Source: Pyxidicoccus sp. MSG2
GTDB taxonomy: Bacteria > Myxococcota > Myxococcia > Myxococcales > Myxococcaceae
Reading direction: 5' to 3'
Assembly (NCBI RefSeq): GCF_026626705.1
Contig: NZ_JAPNKC010000002.1
Span: forward strand, 62,001 to 126,000
DNA: 64,000 nucleotides
The notes below the pieces were generated by a model. That model saw nothing but the letters and a program-made list of their open reading frames with translations, ran no database searches and was not told the DNA's origin. Numbering within the stretch: the stretch's first letter is position 1; every line of letters begins with the position of its first letter. The position numbers and the translations under genes are program-made. Positions 45,944 through 55,154 of the stretch are shown here, piece by piece.

Positions 45944-46810
45944 ATGACTGTCCGCCTCCCCCCCGTCTCCACCGCCACGACGTACCGTACCGCTCCGGCG
46001 GCGCTGACCCGTACCGCCGCGGCCAACACGGTGACGGCCCCTCCCGCTGGCCTGCGCAAGGGGGACGAGGGCCCCAAGGTGAAGCAGCTCCAGGACGCGC
46101 TGGTGAAGCTGGGCTACATGACGAGGGCCCAGGTCAACACCGGCTACGGCACCTTCGGCCCCAAGACGGAAGCGGCGGTGAAGAAGTTCCAGGCCGACAA
46201 GAAGCTGCCCACCACCGGCTATTACGGCGACTTGACGCACGCGGCGCTGAAGAAGGCGCTCTCCAGTGGCGGCAAGCCGCCCGTGGACGGCCCGACGAAG
46301 CCGCCGCCGACCCAGGGTGGCAAGTTCCCCAAGCCGCCCGTCGTCAGCGCGCCCTCGCCCAACTACAACGAGCGTGGCGGCAAGGACATCGACACCATCG
46401 TCCTGCACCACACCGCCTCCAACAACGGCGCGGGGGACCTGGCGTGGATGCGCAACCCGAAGAGCGAGGTGTCCGCGCACTACATGGTCGACCGCGACGG
46501 GAAAATCTACCAGCTCGTCAACGACCAGAAGCGCGCGTGGCACGCGGGCAAGGGAGAGCTGCACGGCGTGCCCAGCGACATCAACGGCCGCTCCATCGGC
46601 ATCGAAATCGTCAACGACGGCAGCGGGAAGACGGCCTTCACCGAGGCCCAGTACAAGGCCCTCACCCAGCTCACCGGCTACCTGAAGCAGGAGTACAAGG
46701 TGCCGATGAAGAACATCGTCGGCCACGCGGACGTCGCGGTGCCCAAGGGCCGCAAGAACGACCCGGCGCCCAACTTCGACTGGAACCGGCTGCGCAAGGG
46801 CATCTCCTGA
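45944..46810 (+). CDS. N-acetylmuramoyl-L-alanine amidase with peptidoglycan-binding domain
   Basis: A protein of 288 residues. A peptidoglycan-binding domain (~39-100: LRKGDEGPKVKQLQDALVKLGY, TFGPKTEAAVKKFQADKKLP) is followed by a Pro-rich linker and an amidase_2 domain (~142-285) with zinc-ligand motifs IDTIVLHHTAS, HYMVDRDGKIYQLV, RSIGIEIVNDG and IVGHADVA. There is no classical signal peptide, so it may be released by lysis or a non-Sec route, as with phage-like or predation-related amidases. It cleaves the sugar-peptide bond of peptidoglycan. It has no evident link to metals and may mark an older chromosomal or phage-derived segment. Confidence 0.85.
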   Translation: MTVRLPPVSTATTYRTAPAALTRTAAANTVTAPPAGLRKGDEGPKVKQLQDALVKLGYMTRAQVNTGYGTFGPKTEAAVKKFQADKKLPTTGYYGDLTHAALKKALSSGGKPPVDGPTKPPPTQGGKFPKPPVVSAPSPNYNERGGKDIDTIVLHHTASNNGAGDLAWMRNPKSEVSAHYMVDRDGKIYQLVNDQKRAWHAGKGELHGVPSDINGRSIGIEIVNDGSGKTAFTEAQYKALTQLTGYLKQEYKVPMKNIVGHADVAVPKGRKNDPAPNFDWNRLRKGIS

Positions 46811-46932
46811 CAGACACACCTCGAAGGTGTCCCTGTTGGGCGGCGGCCTGACGTTCGCGGCCTTGCACACGGGAGTGTCAGAAACCGGGGCGGTAGCTCA
46901 TCCGCTGCGTTCCATGAGATACCGCCTGCCCG

Positions 46933-47442
46933 ATGCGCCTCCATCGCTCCTGGCGCGCACTCGCACTCTGCCTGCTGGTGACGCTCTGCGGCTGCCGCAC
47001 CGAGCCGCCGCCGAGCTACATCCGGGTCGAAGGTGCCGCCTCGGTGCTCGCTGACGTGCCGGTTTCGCCGGCCCTGCTCGTCGTGTTCTGGGCGTCGTGG
47101 TGCCCACCCTGCCGAGAGGAGACACCGCAGCTCCTCGAGCTTGCCCAGGCGCCCCCCGATGGCCTGCGCGTCGTGGTCTTCAGCCATGACGCGAGCCTGG
47201 AGGCGGTAGGGGCATTCTTCGGCGGGCCGCCAGCGCCGGCCCTGCACCTGCGCTTGGACCCCGGCGAGGCCATCGGCCAGGCGTTCGGAGTGGACCAGTT
47301 GCCAACGAGCATCCTCGTGGTGGACGGGCGCTTGGTTGCCCGCTTCCAGGGGCCTCGAGAGTGGAACTCCCGGGGGATGCGGCGCCTTCTGGAGAAGTTG
47401 ATGCGAGAGCCTGTGCCCCGCGCACCGGCGCCTGCGCGTTGA
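46933..47442 (+). CDS. TlpA/thioredoxin-like lipoprotein
   Basis: A protein of 169 residues: lipobox LCGC (Cys21), thioredoxin fold with the redox motif WASWCPPCREE (~54-64) and the cis-Pro region QLPTSILVVDG. Such proteins reduce periplasmic cysteines, for example in cytochrome c or copper-centre assembly. Here it stands before Cys-rich metal proteins (47477, 47941, 48220) on the same strand with short gaps, so keeping those cysteines reduced is a plausible job. Confidence 0.82.
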   Translation: MRLHRSWRALALCLLVTLCGCRTEPPPSYIRVEGAASVLADVPVSPALLVVFWASWCPPCREETPQLLELAQAPPDGLRVVVFSHDASLEAVGAFFGGPPAPALHLRLDPGEAIGQAFGVDQLPTSILVVDGRLVARFQGPREWNSRGMRRLLEKLMREPVPRAPAPAR

Positions 47443-47476
47443 CTCGCCGCCGGCTCCCCAGTAAGCCTTCACGCCG

Positions 47477-47779
47477 ATGCAGCTCCTCCTGCGCATCCTC
47501 GCGGTCCTCCTCGTCCTGACGACGGGCGGCGTCTTCCAGACGCTGGCCTTCGCGGCGGACGTGCACGCGGACTGCGAGGACGAGAAGGTGGGGGATTGCA
47601 CGGACTGCTCCTCGGGCTGCGCCCTATGCCTCTGTTGCCCGCTGAGAGCTGCGCCCGTGCCGGCTGCCATCGTGAATGAGCCCGCGGCGCCCCCCGTGCT
47701 ACCGCCCGTGTTCTTCCGCGTGGACGAACCACTCCTCTCCGGCGTGGGCGCCGACATCTTCCAGCCACCTAGAGTCTGA
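47477..47779 (+). CDS. Small secreted Cys-rich protein
   Basis: A protein of 100 residues with a signal peptide (1-26). Eight cysteines fall in a 30-residue stretch (DCEDEKVGDCTDC, SGCALCLCCP). The C-terminal part is Pro-rich. No named family recognised. It lies between the thioredoxin-like lipoprotein and the Cys-repeat proteins and compares in size and layout with the protein at 60505, which precedes another OMF-adaptor-pump group. A periplasmic metal-binding or sensing accessory is inferred. Confidence 0.6.
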   Translation: MQLLLRILAVLLVLTTGGVFQTLAFAADVHADCEDEKVGDCTDCSSGCALCLCCPLRAAPVPAAIVNEPAAPPVLPPVFFRVDEPLLSGVGADIFQPPRV

Positions 47780-47940
47780 CGCCTCCCTTCACGGGAGACG
47801 TGTGCCCTGCGCTGGCTCTCCTGGGCCTTTCCGCAGGCGCACGCACGTCCTCTTCGGCTCGAAGCCTCCATTCCACCTTCCCGTGCATCTCGCACGGGCA
47901 TTCACCGCCGTGGGCAACTGCCCCGGCTGGAGCCGTCCCC

Positions 47941-48219
47941 ATGCGTTCCCTGCGTACCCTGTCCGTCATCGCGTCCCTGCTGGTCGTCCCCGTCCTCCCA
48001 GCCATGGCCGAGGAGCCCAAGCCCGCCGAGAAGTCCCAGGCGGCCGAGGCCGAGAAGCCCAAGTGTGAGCACGGCGTGCAGAAGTCCCTGTGCACGCGCT
48101 GCAATCCGAAGCTGGCCGCCGTCTTCCAGGCTAAGGGCGACTGGTGCGGAGAGCACCAGCGGCCCGAGTCCCAGTGCGCCATCTGCCACCCGGAGCTCGC
48201 CAAGAAGGGAGTGAAGTAG
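47941..48219 (+). CDS. Small secreted protein with two Cys-His repeat units
   Basis: A protein of 92 residues with a signal peptide (1-22, ending AMAEE). Two units follow: CEHGVQKSLCTRCNPKL and CGEHQRPESQCAICHPEL (~44-86), of form Cx2Hx5-6Cx2C(N/H)PxL. Each unit has three Cys and one His and looks like a small zinc-ribbon. The same unit occurs four times at the N-terminus of the adaptor encoded immediately downstream. The stop codon directly abuts the next start, so the pair is coupled. Confidence 0.72.
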   Translation: MRSLRTLSVIASLLVVPVLPAMAEEPKPAEKSQAAEAEKPKCEHGVQKSLCTRCNPKLAAVFQAKGDWCGEHQRPESQCAICHPELAKKGVK

Positions 48220-49791
48220 ATGGCCGCCTCCCGCATCGGACCGGTGGCGCTGGCAGCCCTACTCACCGTGGGCGCGGCCAGCTGCTCGAAGGAGTCCAAG
48301 CCCGCCATGGCGGAGAAACCTTCTGCGCCTCCGGCCGCTGCGGGAGGCCCTTCTGGGCCGTCCGGCCCCGCCCAGCCAATGCAGCTGTGCGAGCACCGGG
48401 TGCCCGCGGAGCTGTGCACCCGGTGCAACCCCGACCTCATCGACGTCTTCAAGGCGCAAGACGACTGGTGCGAAGAGCACGGAGTACCCGAGTCCCAATG
48501 TCTCAAGTGCAACCCCAAGCTCACCTTCACCAACCAACCCAGCGCGCCGGCGGACTGGTGCAAAGACCACCAGGTTCCGGAGTCCAAGTGCACCAAGTGC
48601 AATCCGTCTCTCGTCGCCAGGTTCATCGAAGCGGGTGACTTCTGCCGCGAGCATGGCTTTCCAGAGTCCGTCTGTCCGTTCTGCCATCCAGAGCTCGTGG
48701 AGGCGGCTGGGGGCACACCTCCGGCCGCGGCGGAGCTCACGACGAAGGTGCGCCTTGCCTCGGCTGAGACGACACGCGAGGTGGGCATTCAGACGCAGCG
48801 CGTGGAGAAGCAGCGCTTCTCCCGCACCCTGGAAGTCGTTGGCCAGCTCGACTTCAACCAGAACCGCCTCGCTCAACTGTCCGCGCGAGGTGACGCGCTC
48901 ATCCTCGAGGTGAAGGTGGACGTTGGCGACGAGGTGAAGGCCGGCCAACCCCTGGTGGTGCTCGCCTCCGCCGCGGTTGGTGAGGGGCAGGCGCAACTGT
49001 CTTCCGCCAGGGCCCGTTTGAGCACCGCGCAGTCCGCGCTCGAGCGCGAGCGTACGCTCCTCCAGAAGGGAATCTCCTCGCAACAGAGCGTGGAAGCGGC
49101 GGAGCGGGAGGTGGCTGCGGCACAGGCCGAATACGACTCAGCGCGAGCAACTCTTGGCGCTGCTGGCGCGTCGGCCTCTGGGACAGGTGGCCTCTATACC
49201 CTGACAGCGCCATTCGCCGGCACCGTAGTGGCACGCGACGCCGTGGTGGGCCGCAGCGCCACGGAAGGCCAGGTGCTCATCCAGGTGGCGGAGCTCTCCA
49301 CCCTCTGGGCGCAACTCGACGTACCCGAGGCTGACGCAGGCCTCGTGCGACAGAAGCAGAAGGTCACCCTCACATTCGAGGCGCTTCGGGGCAGCACGCG
49401 CGAGGCCACCATCACCCGTATCGCCAGTGCCGTGGACCCGGCCACCCGAACCGTGCGCGCGCGGGTGGAGCTGCCCAACCCTGGCCATTCCCTCAAGGCG
49501 GGCACCTTCCTGAGAGCCAGAATCGAGGTGGCGCCCGAGCACGACACCCTCCTCGTGCCACGCGATGCCATCCAGCGGGCCGAGGGCCGTTTCCTCGTCT
49601 TCGTGAAGAAGGAGGCCAACCTCTTCGAGCCCGTCACCGTGGAGCTCGGTGAGAGCACCGCCGACGCTGTCGAGGTGGTGAAGGGCCTCGCGCCGGGTGC
49701 CGAAGTCGTCACCACCGGGGCCTTCCTGCTCAAGACGGAAATCCTCAAGGACTCCATCGGCGCGGGCTGCTGCGAAGAAGGGGGCGAGTAG
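48220..49791 (+). CDS. RND periplasmic adaptor (CzcB-like) with four N-terminal Cys-His repeats
   Basis: A lipoprotein-like adaptor of 523 residues (Cys22 in GAASC). Residues ~57-159 hold four Cys-His units: CEHRVPAELCTRCNPDL, CEEHGVPESQCLKCNPKL, CKDHQVPESKCTKCNPSL, CREHGFPESVCPFCHPEL. The membrane-fusion core follows (~175-515) with QPLVVLASAAVGEG, TLTAPFAGTVVARDAVVGRS and LWAQLDVPEADAGL. It ends GAGCCEEGGE. The repeat block replaces the HMBD of CusB adaptors and presumably binds the divalent metal. It is followed 7 bp later by a CzcA-type pump, with no outer-membrane factor in this operon. Confidence 0.87.
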   Translation: MAASRIGPVALAALLTVGAASCSKESKPAMAEKPSAPPAAAGGPSGPSGPAQPMQLCEHRVPAELCTRCNPDLIDVFKAQDDWCEEHGVPESQCLKCNPKLTFTNQPSAPADWCKDHQVPESKCTKCNPSLVARFIEAGDFCREHGFPESVCPFCHPELVEAAGGTPPAAAELTTKVRLASAETTREVGIQTQRVEKQRFSRTLEVVGQLDFNQNRLAQLSARGDALILEVKVDVGDEVKAGQPLVVLASAAVGEGQAQLSSARARLSTAQSALERERTLLQKGISSQQSVEAAEREVAAAQAEYDSARATLGAAGASASGTGGLYTLTAPFAGTVVARDAVVGRSATEGQVLIQVAELSTLWAQLDVPEADAGLVRQKQKVTLTFEALRGSTREATITRIASAVDPATRTVRARVELPNPGHSLKAGTFLRARIEVAPEHDTLLVPRDAIQRAEGRFLVFVKKEANLFEPVTVELGESTADAVEVVKGLAPGAEVVTTGAFLLKTEILKDSIGAGCCEEGGE

Positions 49792-49798
49792 AGCGACC

Positions 49799-52700
49799 AT
49801 GCTGACACAAACCATTGACTGGTCCCTCAAGCACCGCTGGGCCGTCCTGGCCGGTACCCTCGCCCTCATCATCTCGGGCGCCCTGGCCTTCCAAGGCCTC
49901 CCCATCGACGCCTTCCCGGACTCCACGCCTCCACAGGTGCAGGTCAATGCGGTGGCGCCAGCGCTCACGCCCGTGGAGGTCGAGCGCCAGCTCACCATTC
50001 CCGTCGAAAAGGCCCTGGGGGGGCTGCCCGGGCTCGCGGAGGTGCGCTCCGTTTCAAAGTTCGGCCTGTCCCAGGTGACACTTCAGTTCAAGGACGGCAC
50101 GGACATCTGGTTCGCGCGCCAGGTCATCAACGAGCGGCTGGGTGACGTCGAGGTGCCGGCCGGAGTGGATCGGCCCACCCTGGGGCCGGTCGCGACGGGT
50201 CTGGGTGAGGTCTTCCACTACCTGGTGAAGAGCAAGTCGAAGAGCCTCGAAGAGCTCGGCGCACTGCATGACTGGGTCATCGCCCCGCAGCTCCAGAGTG
50301 TCCCCGGGGTGGCGGAGATCAACACGTGGGGTGGGGCCGAGCGGCAGTGGCACGTCATCGTCGACCCCCAGCGGCTCCAGCAGTTCGACCTGAGCCTTGG
50401 GGACCTGTACCGGGCGCTGGAGGCGAACAATGCCAACGTGGGCGGCGGCGTCATGGAGCAGGGGGGGGCGGCCAGCCTCGTGCTCGGAGTCGGCGTGCTC
50501 GAGAATGGCAAGCAGATAGAGGACGTCGTCATCGCGGCCCGGAAGGGCGTGCCCGTGCGTGTGCGCGACGTGGCCCGCGTGGAAGTGGGGCGTGAAATCC
50601 GCCGGGGTGCCACCACCGCCGACGGGGAGGGGGAGGTACTCCTCGGCCTTGGCTTCATGCTCATTGGCGAGAACTCCCACACCGTGACGGCGGCGCTGGC
50701 CAAGCGCCTGGAGGAGGTCTCCAGGACCCTGCCGAAGGACGTGGTGGTGGAGCCCGTCTATGCGCGCACCGAACTGGTCGACCTGGTCCTTCACACCGTG
50801 GAAAAAAGCCTCTTCGAGGGCGCGCTTCTCGTCATTGCCGTGCTCTTCCTGTTCCTCGGCAACGTGCGAGCAGGGCTCATCGTGGCGGCGGCTATCCCCC
50901 TCTCCATGCTGTTCGCCTTCAACGCGATGCTGCGCTTTGGCATCGCCGGCACCCTGATGTCCCTGGGGGCCATCGACTTCGGCCTCGTCGTCGACTCTTC
51001 CGTCATCCTGGTGGAGAACGCCGAGCGGAGGCTCGAGGAGGAGAGGGGTGGCCGCAGCATCCTCGAGGTGGTGCGTGACGCTGCGGTCGAGGTGCGCAAG
51101 CCGACCCTCTTCGGCGAGCTCATCATCATGGTGGTGTACCTGCCCATCCTCGCCCTGGAAGGCGTGGAGGGGAAGATGTTCCGCCCCATGGCGCTCACCG
51201 TCATCTTCGCCCTGCTGGGCAGCGCGCTACTCTCCATGACGCTGATGCCCGTGCTGGCCTCCTTTGCCCTGAGGAAGGGCGGGGGTAAAGGCCATGCGGA
51301 GCCGCGCCTCGTCCGCTTCCTCAAGCGGCGCTATCAGCCCGTCCTGGAGTGGGCGCTCGGCCACACCCGGCTCGTCCTGACCGCCGCCGTGTTGCTGGTA
51401 TTGGGCGCGGGACTTGCGGCCACCCGGCTGGGTAGCGAGTTCGTCCCCCGGCTGTCGGAGGGGACCATCGTCATCAACACGGTGCGCCTGGCGGAAGTGT
51501 CCCTTGGGGAATCCGTGCGGTACGGCAGCCAGATTGAGAAGGTGATTCTCAAGAGATTTCCGGACGAGGTGCGGCGAGTGTGGACGCGCACCGGCTCTCC
51601 CGAAGTCGCCACGGAAACGATGGGCATCGAGCTGGCGGACGTCTTCATCACCCTGAAACCCCGCGAGGAGTGGACGCGCGCTTCCACGCAGGAGGAGCTC
51701 GCCAATGAGATGAAGGCGGAGCTGGCGGACATGCCCGGCATGCGCATGGCCTTCCTCCAGCCCATCGAGATGCGCGTCAACGAGATGGTGGCGGGTGTCC
51801 GCAGCGACGTCGGCATCAAGCTCTTCGGGGATGACCTGGACGTGCTCAAGGCGAAGGCGCGTGAAATCGAAGGCGTCGTGCGAGCGATTTCCGGCGCGGC
51901 CGACGTCACCGTGGAGCAGGTGACAGGGCAGCCCGTGCTGGAGATGACGGTGGACCGGGCGGCGATTGCCCGGCACGGCATTCCCGCGCGGGATGTTCTG
52001 GACGTGGTGGAGGCATTGGGCACGCGCAAGGCGGGAGAGGTCCGCGAGGGGGAGCGCCGCTTCGACCTCGCCGTGCGCCTTCACGAGGCGTACCGGAATT
52101 CGCCCGCGAAGCTCGCCACCGTGCTCGTCGCCGCCCCTGGCGGGGAGCGAGTCCCCTTCGGGCGCCTTGCCACCATGCGGGAGGTTTCTGGCCCCACCAC
52201 CATCCAGCGAGAATGGGGCAAGCGTCGCATCGTCGTGCAGGCCAACGTGAGAGGCCGAGACCTGGGTGGCTTCGTCGACGAGGTGCGCCGCACCCTCGAC
52301 GAGAAGGTGGAGCTGCCTCCGGGCTACTACATGCGCTACGGCGGGCAGTTCGAGAACCTCGAGAGGGCGCAAGGCAGGCTGCTCATCGTGGTCCCCATCG
52401 CCCTCGCGCTCATCTTCTGCCTGCTCTACCTCACCTACCGGCGGGTGTTGGACGCCTTGCGCATCTTCGCGGGCGTCCCCTTCGCGCTGGTGGGGGGCGT
52501 GCTCGCGCTCTTCTTGCGGGGGCTGCCCTTCTCCATCTCGGCCGCCGTGGGCTTCATCGCCCTATCGGGCGTCTCGGTGCTCGGGGACATGGTGCTGGTC
52601 TCCCGGGTGCGCCAGCTGCTCAACCGGGGCATGGCGCTCTCGGATGCCATTCGCGAGGCAGCCCTCTCGCGCCTTCGGCCCGTGTTGATGACGTCCTCGG

Positions 52701-52948
52701 TGGCCGCTATCGGATTTCTTCCTATGGCCCTCAACACGGGCGTGGGAGCGGAAGTCCAACGGCCGCTCGCGACTGTCGTCATCGGCGGCATCGTCTCCTC
52801 CACCGTCCTGACACTTGTCGTCCTGCCCGTCCTGTACGCCGTATTCGGAGCGGGCAGGGGCGCGGTGCAGCCCGGGGGCCTTCACACCATGCCCGGCAAT
52901 GACGCGTCCGACGTGGAGGGGGATGAGGCAAAGCACGCCGCCGTGTAG
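49799..52948 (+). CDS. czcA: HME-RND efflux pump, CzcA type (Co/Zn/Cd)
   Basis: A pump of 1049 residues. IDFGLVVDSSVILVENAERR in TM4 and FLQPIEMRVNEMVAGVRSDV in the pore domain are CzcA-type rather than CusA-type, which argues for divalent Co, Zn or Cd. RND family marks are GLPIDAFPDSTPPQVQVNAV and GSEFVPRLSEGTIVINTV. TM4 has Ser-Ser (VDSSVIL) where most CzcA proteins have Gly-Ala. No OMF gene is adjacent; the OMF at 61176 is a candidate partner. Confidence 0.92.
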   Translation: MLTQTIDWSLKHRWAVLAGTLALIISGALAFQGLPIDAFPDSTPPQVQVNAVAPALTPVEVERQLTIPVEKALGGLPGLAEVRSVSKFGLSQVTLQFKDGTDIWFARQVINERLGDVEVPAGVDRPTLGPVATGLGEVFHYLVKSKSKSLEELGALHDWVIAPQLQSVPGVAEINTWGGAERQWHVIVDPQRLQQFDLSLGDLYRALEANNANVGGGVMEQGGAASLVLGVGVLENGKQIEDVVIAARKGVPVRVRDVARVEVGREIRRGATTADGEGEVLLGLGFMLIGENSHTVTAALAKRLEEVSRTLPKDVVVEPVYARTELVDLVLHTVEKSLFEGALLVIAVLFLFLGNVRAGLIVAAAIPLSMLFAFNAMLRFGIAGTLMSLGAIDFGLVVDSSVILVENAERRLEEERGGRSILEVVRDAAVEVRKPTLFGELIIMVVYLPILALEGVEGKMFRPMALTVIFALLGSALLSMTLMPVLASFALRKGGGKGHAEPRLVRFLKRRYQPVLEWALGHTRLVLTAAVLLVLGAGLAATRLGSEFVPRLSEGTIVINTVRLAEVSLGESVRYGSQIEKVILKRFPDEVRRVWTRTGSPEVATETMGIELADVFITLKPREEWTRASTQEELANEMKAELADMPGMRMAFLQPIEMRVNEMVAGVRSDVGIKLFGDDLDVLKAKAREIEGVVRAISGAADVTVEQVTGQPVLEMTVDRAAIARHGIPARDVLDVVEALGTRKAGEVREGERRFDLAVRLHEAYRNSPAKLATVLVAAPGGERVPFGRLATMREVSGPTTIQREWGKRRIVVQANVRGRDLGGFVDEVRRTLDEKVELPPGYYMRYGGQFENLERAQGRLLIVVPIALALIFCLLYLTYRRVLDALRIFAGVPFALVGGVLALFLRGLPFSISAAVGFIALSGVSVLGDMVLVSRVRQLLNRGMALSDAIREAALSRLRPVLMTSSVAAIGFLPMALNTGVGAEVQRPLATVVIGGIVSSTVLTLVVLPVLYAVFGAGRGAVQPGGLHTMPGNDASDVEGDEAKHAAV

Positions 52949-53018
52949 GGCGGGCGCTGCGCTGTCCAGATGACCAAACCCGACACGTGCCACCAGAAGC
53001 CAAGCAGGAGGTGCGCAG

Positions 53019-55145
53019 ATGAGCGGCAAGCAGTTGGAGCTGTACGTCGAGAACCTCGATTGCGAGAACGACGCGGCGAAGCTGAAGCGGGGCCTTGCCG
53101 GCACGCCCGGCGTGGTGGACGTCACCGTCTACGCCAAGGCCGCCAAGGTAGTCCTCACCCTGGAGGAGGGAAGGACTTCCGCGGACGCCGTGCAGGAGCG
53201 GTTGGAGGGCCTGGGTTTCCCAGCCAGACGTCAGCGCGGGAAGACGGGCCCGGTCCGCCCCTGGAAGAATCCCAAGGTGCTCACCTCGCTGGCCTCGGGC
53301 GTGCTGCTGCTGGCCGGATGGTTGGGAGCACGCGCCGGGGCGCCGCCGGCGGTGACCTGGGGCATCTTCCTCGCCTCGCTCGCTTCGGGTGCCTGGTACT
53401 TCGGCCGGGAAGCACTGGAGGAACTCCTCCACGAGCACCAGGTGGGCATCGAGCTGCTCATGCTGGTGGCCGCCGTGGTCGCCACCCTCCTGGGCGAGCC
53501 CATGGAGGGCGCCATGCTGGCCTTCCTCTACTCCATCTCCGAGGCCATGGAGGGCTACACCGAGGAGAAGACGCGCAGTGCCATCGAAGCGCTCATGGAC
53601 CTCGCCCCCAAGGTGGCCCTGGTGCGCCGGGACGGCAGGGACGTGGAAGTGCCCGTGGAAGAGCTGCGGGTGGGCGACACCTTCCTCGTGCGCCCAGGCG
53701 AGGCGGTGGCGACGGACGGCGTGGTGCTGGCAGGCGCCTCCAGCGTCAACCAGGCCCCCGTCACGGGCGAGAGCATTCCGGTGGACAAGGACGAGGGCGC
53801 CACGGTCTTCGCCGGCAGCATCAATGGCGAGGGCTCGCTGGAGGTGAAGGCCACGACCACCTACGCCAACAACACCATCTCCCGCATCATCCACATGGTG
53901 GAGGAGGCGCAGGAGAAGAAGGGCCAGAGCCAGCGCTTCATCGAGCGCTTCGGCCGGCGCTACAGCCCCCTCGTCCTGCTGGCCGGTGTCCTCTTCGCGG
54001 TGGTTCCACCCCTCCTCTTTGGAGGCGCATGGGCGACGTGGCTGGCGCGCGCCATTGTCTTCGTCGTGGCGGCGGCTCCCTGTGCCCTCGTCATTTCGAT
54101 TCCCATCACCCTGGTGGCCACTCTCGGCACGGCTGCCAGGAAGGGCGTGCTCATCAAGGGGGGCACCTTCGTCGAGCTACTCGCCACGGTGGACGTGGTG
54201 GCCCTGGACAAGACCGGAACGCTCACGCGCGGACAGCCCGACGTCACCGACGTCCGCCTGTTTCCCACCTGGGCCACGGAGGCGGGTAACTCGGAGGCGC
54301 GGCTGCTGTCAGCGGCAGCGGGAGTGGAGCGCCACAGTCAGCACCCGTTGGCCCTGGCCATCGTCCGGCGTGCGGAACAGGAAGGCGTGCGCGTGGGAGA
54401 AGTGCAGGGCTTCCGGTCGCTCACCGGCGCCGGAGCCACCGGGAGCTACCAGGGCGTCCCCTTGTACGTCGGCAGCCCCGCGCTCTTCGAGGAGAAGCTG
54501 GGCCTTCGTCTCGACGCGCTCCGGGAGGAGGTGGCGTGCCTCCAGGCCGAGGGCAAGACGGTGGTGGTGGTGGGCGATGAGAGGACACCCTGGGGGCTGC
54601 TGGCCATCCGCGACAGCCTCCGCCCCAATGCCCGCGCCGCCATTGCAGCCCTCCACGCAGCGGGCGTGAAGAAGGTGGTGATGCTCACCGGAGACAACGA
54701 GCGCACCGCCCAGGCCCTGGCACGCGAGGTGGGCATTGACGAGGTGCACGCGGGTCTGAAGCCCGAGGACAAGGCGGCCAGGGTGCGTGAGCTCACGCGC
54801 ACGCACGGACACGTGGCGATGGTGGGTGATGGCGTCAACGACGCACCCGCACTCGCGGAAGCCACGGTCGGCGTGGCCATGGGTGCAGCGGGTACGGACG
54901 TCGCCCTGGAGACGGCGGACGTGGCCCTCATGGCCGATAACCTGGAGCGACTCGCGTATGCCCTGACGCTCGCCCGGCGCAACCACGCCGTGGTGCGCCA
55001 GAACCTGGTCCTCTCCGCGCTCGTCATCAGTGTGCTGGTGGTGGGGGCACTCGCTGGGACTTTCACGCTGCCCATCGCGGTCCTCGCTCACGAGGTCAGC
55101 GAATTCATCGTCATCGGCAGCGGGCTGCGCATGCTGCGAGCCTGA
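53019..55145 (+). CDS. P1B-type metal ATPase with APC in place of CPC
   Basis: An ATPase of 708 residues. A degenerate HMA domain (~4-72) has only LDCEND, one Cys instead of CxxC. The core has the TGE loop (PVTGESIP), the TM6 motif AAAPCALVIS with Ala353-Pro-Cys355 instead of CPC, DKTGTLT (~397), SQHPLALA, MLTGDNERT and GDGVNDAPAL. Overall pattern is nearer to Zn/Cd/Co exporters (CadA/ZntA/CoaT) than to CopA; the altered motif suggests another metal preference. AGGAGG precedes ATG 53019. It lies 70 bp after the CzcA gene. Confidence 0.88.
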   Translation: MSGKQLELYVENLDCENDAAKLKRGLAGTPGVVDVTVYAKAAKVVLTLEEGRTSADAVQERLEGLGFPARRQRGKTGPVRPWKNPKVLTSLASGVLLLAGWLGARAGAPPAVTWGIFLASLASGAWYFGREALEELLHEHQVGIELLMLVAAVVATLLGEPMEGAMLAFLYSISEAMEGYTEEKTRSAIEALMDLAPKVALVRRDGRDVEVPVEELRVGDTFLVRPGEAVATDGVVLAGASSVNQAPVTGESIPVDKDEGATVFAGSINGEGSLEVKATTTYANNTISRIIHMVEEAQEKKGQSQRFIERFGRRYSPLVLLAGVLFAVVPPLLFGGAWATWLARAIVFVVAAAPCALVISIPITLVATLGTAARKGVLIKGGTFVELLATVDVVALDKTGTLTRGQPDVTDVRLFPTWATEAGNSEARLLSAAAGVERHSQHPLALAIVRRAEQEGVRVGEVQGFRSLTGAGATGSYQGVPLYVGSPALFEEKLGLRLDALREEVACLQAEGKTVVVVGDERTPWGLLAIRDSLRPNARAAIAALHAAGVKKVVMLTGDNERTAQALAREVGIDEVHAGLKPEDKAARVRELTRTHGHVAMVGDGVNDAPALAEATVGVAMGAAGTDVALETADVALMADNLERLAYALTLARRNHAVVRQNLVLSALVISVLVVGALAGTFTLPIAVLAHEVSEFIVIGSGLRMLRA

Positions 55146-55154
55146 GGGCCCGAC

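Noticed and set aside
46816..46830. Small hairpin ACACCT-CGA-AGGTGT after the amidase gene as a terminator
   Set aside because: Six-bp stem without a following T-run; too weak to call in this sequence.
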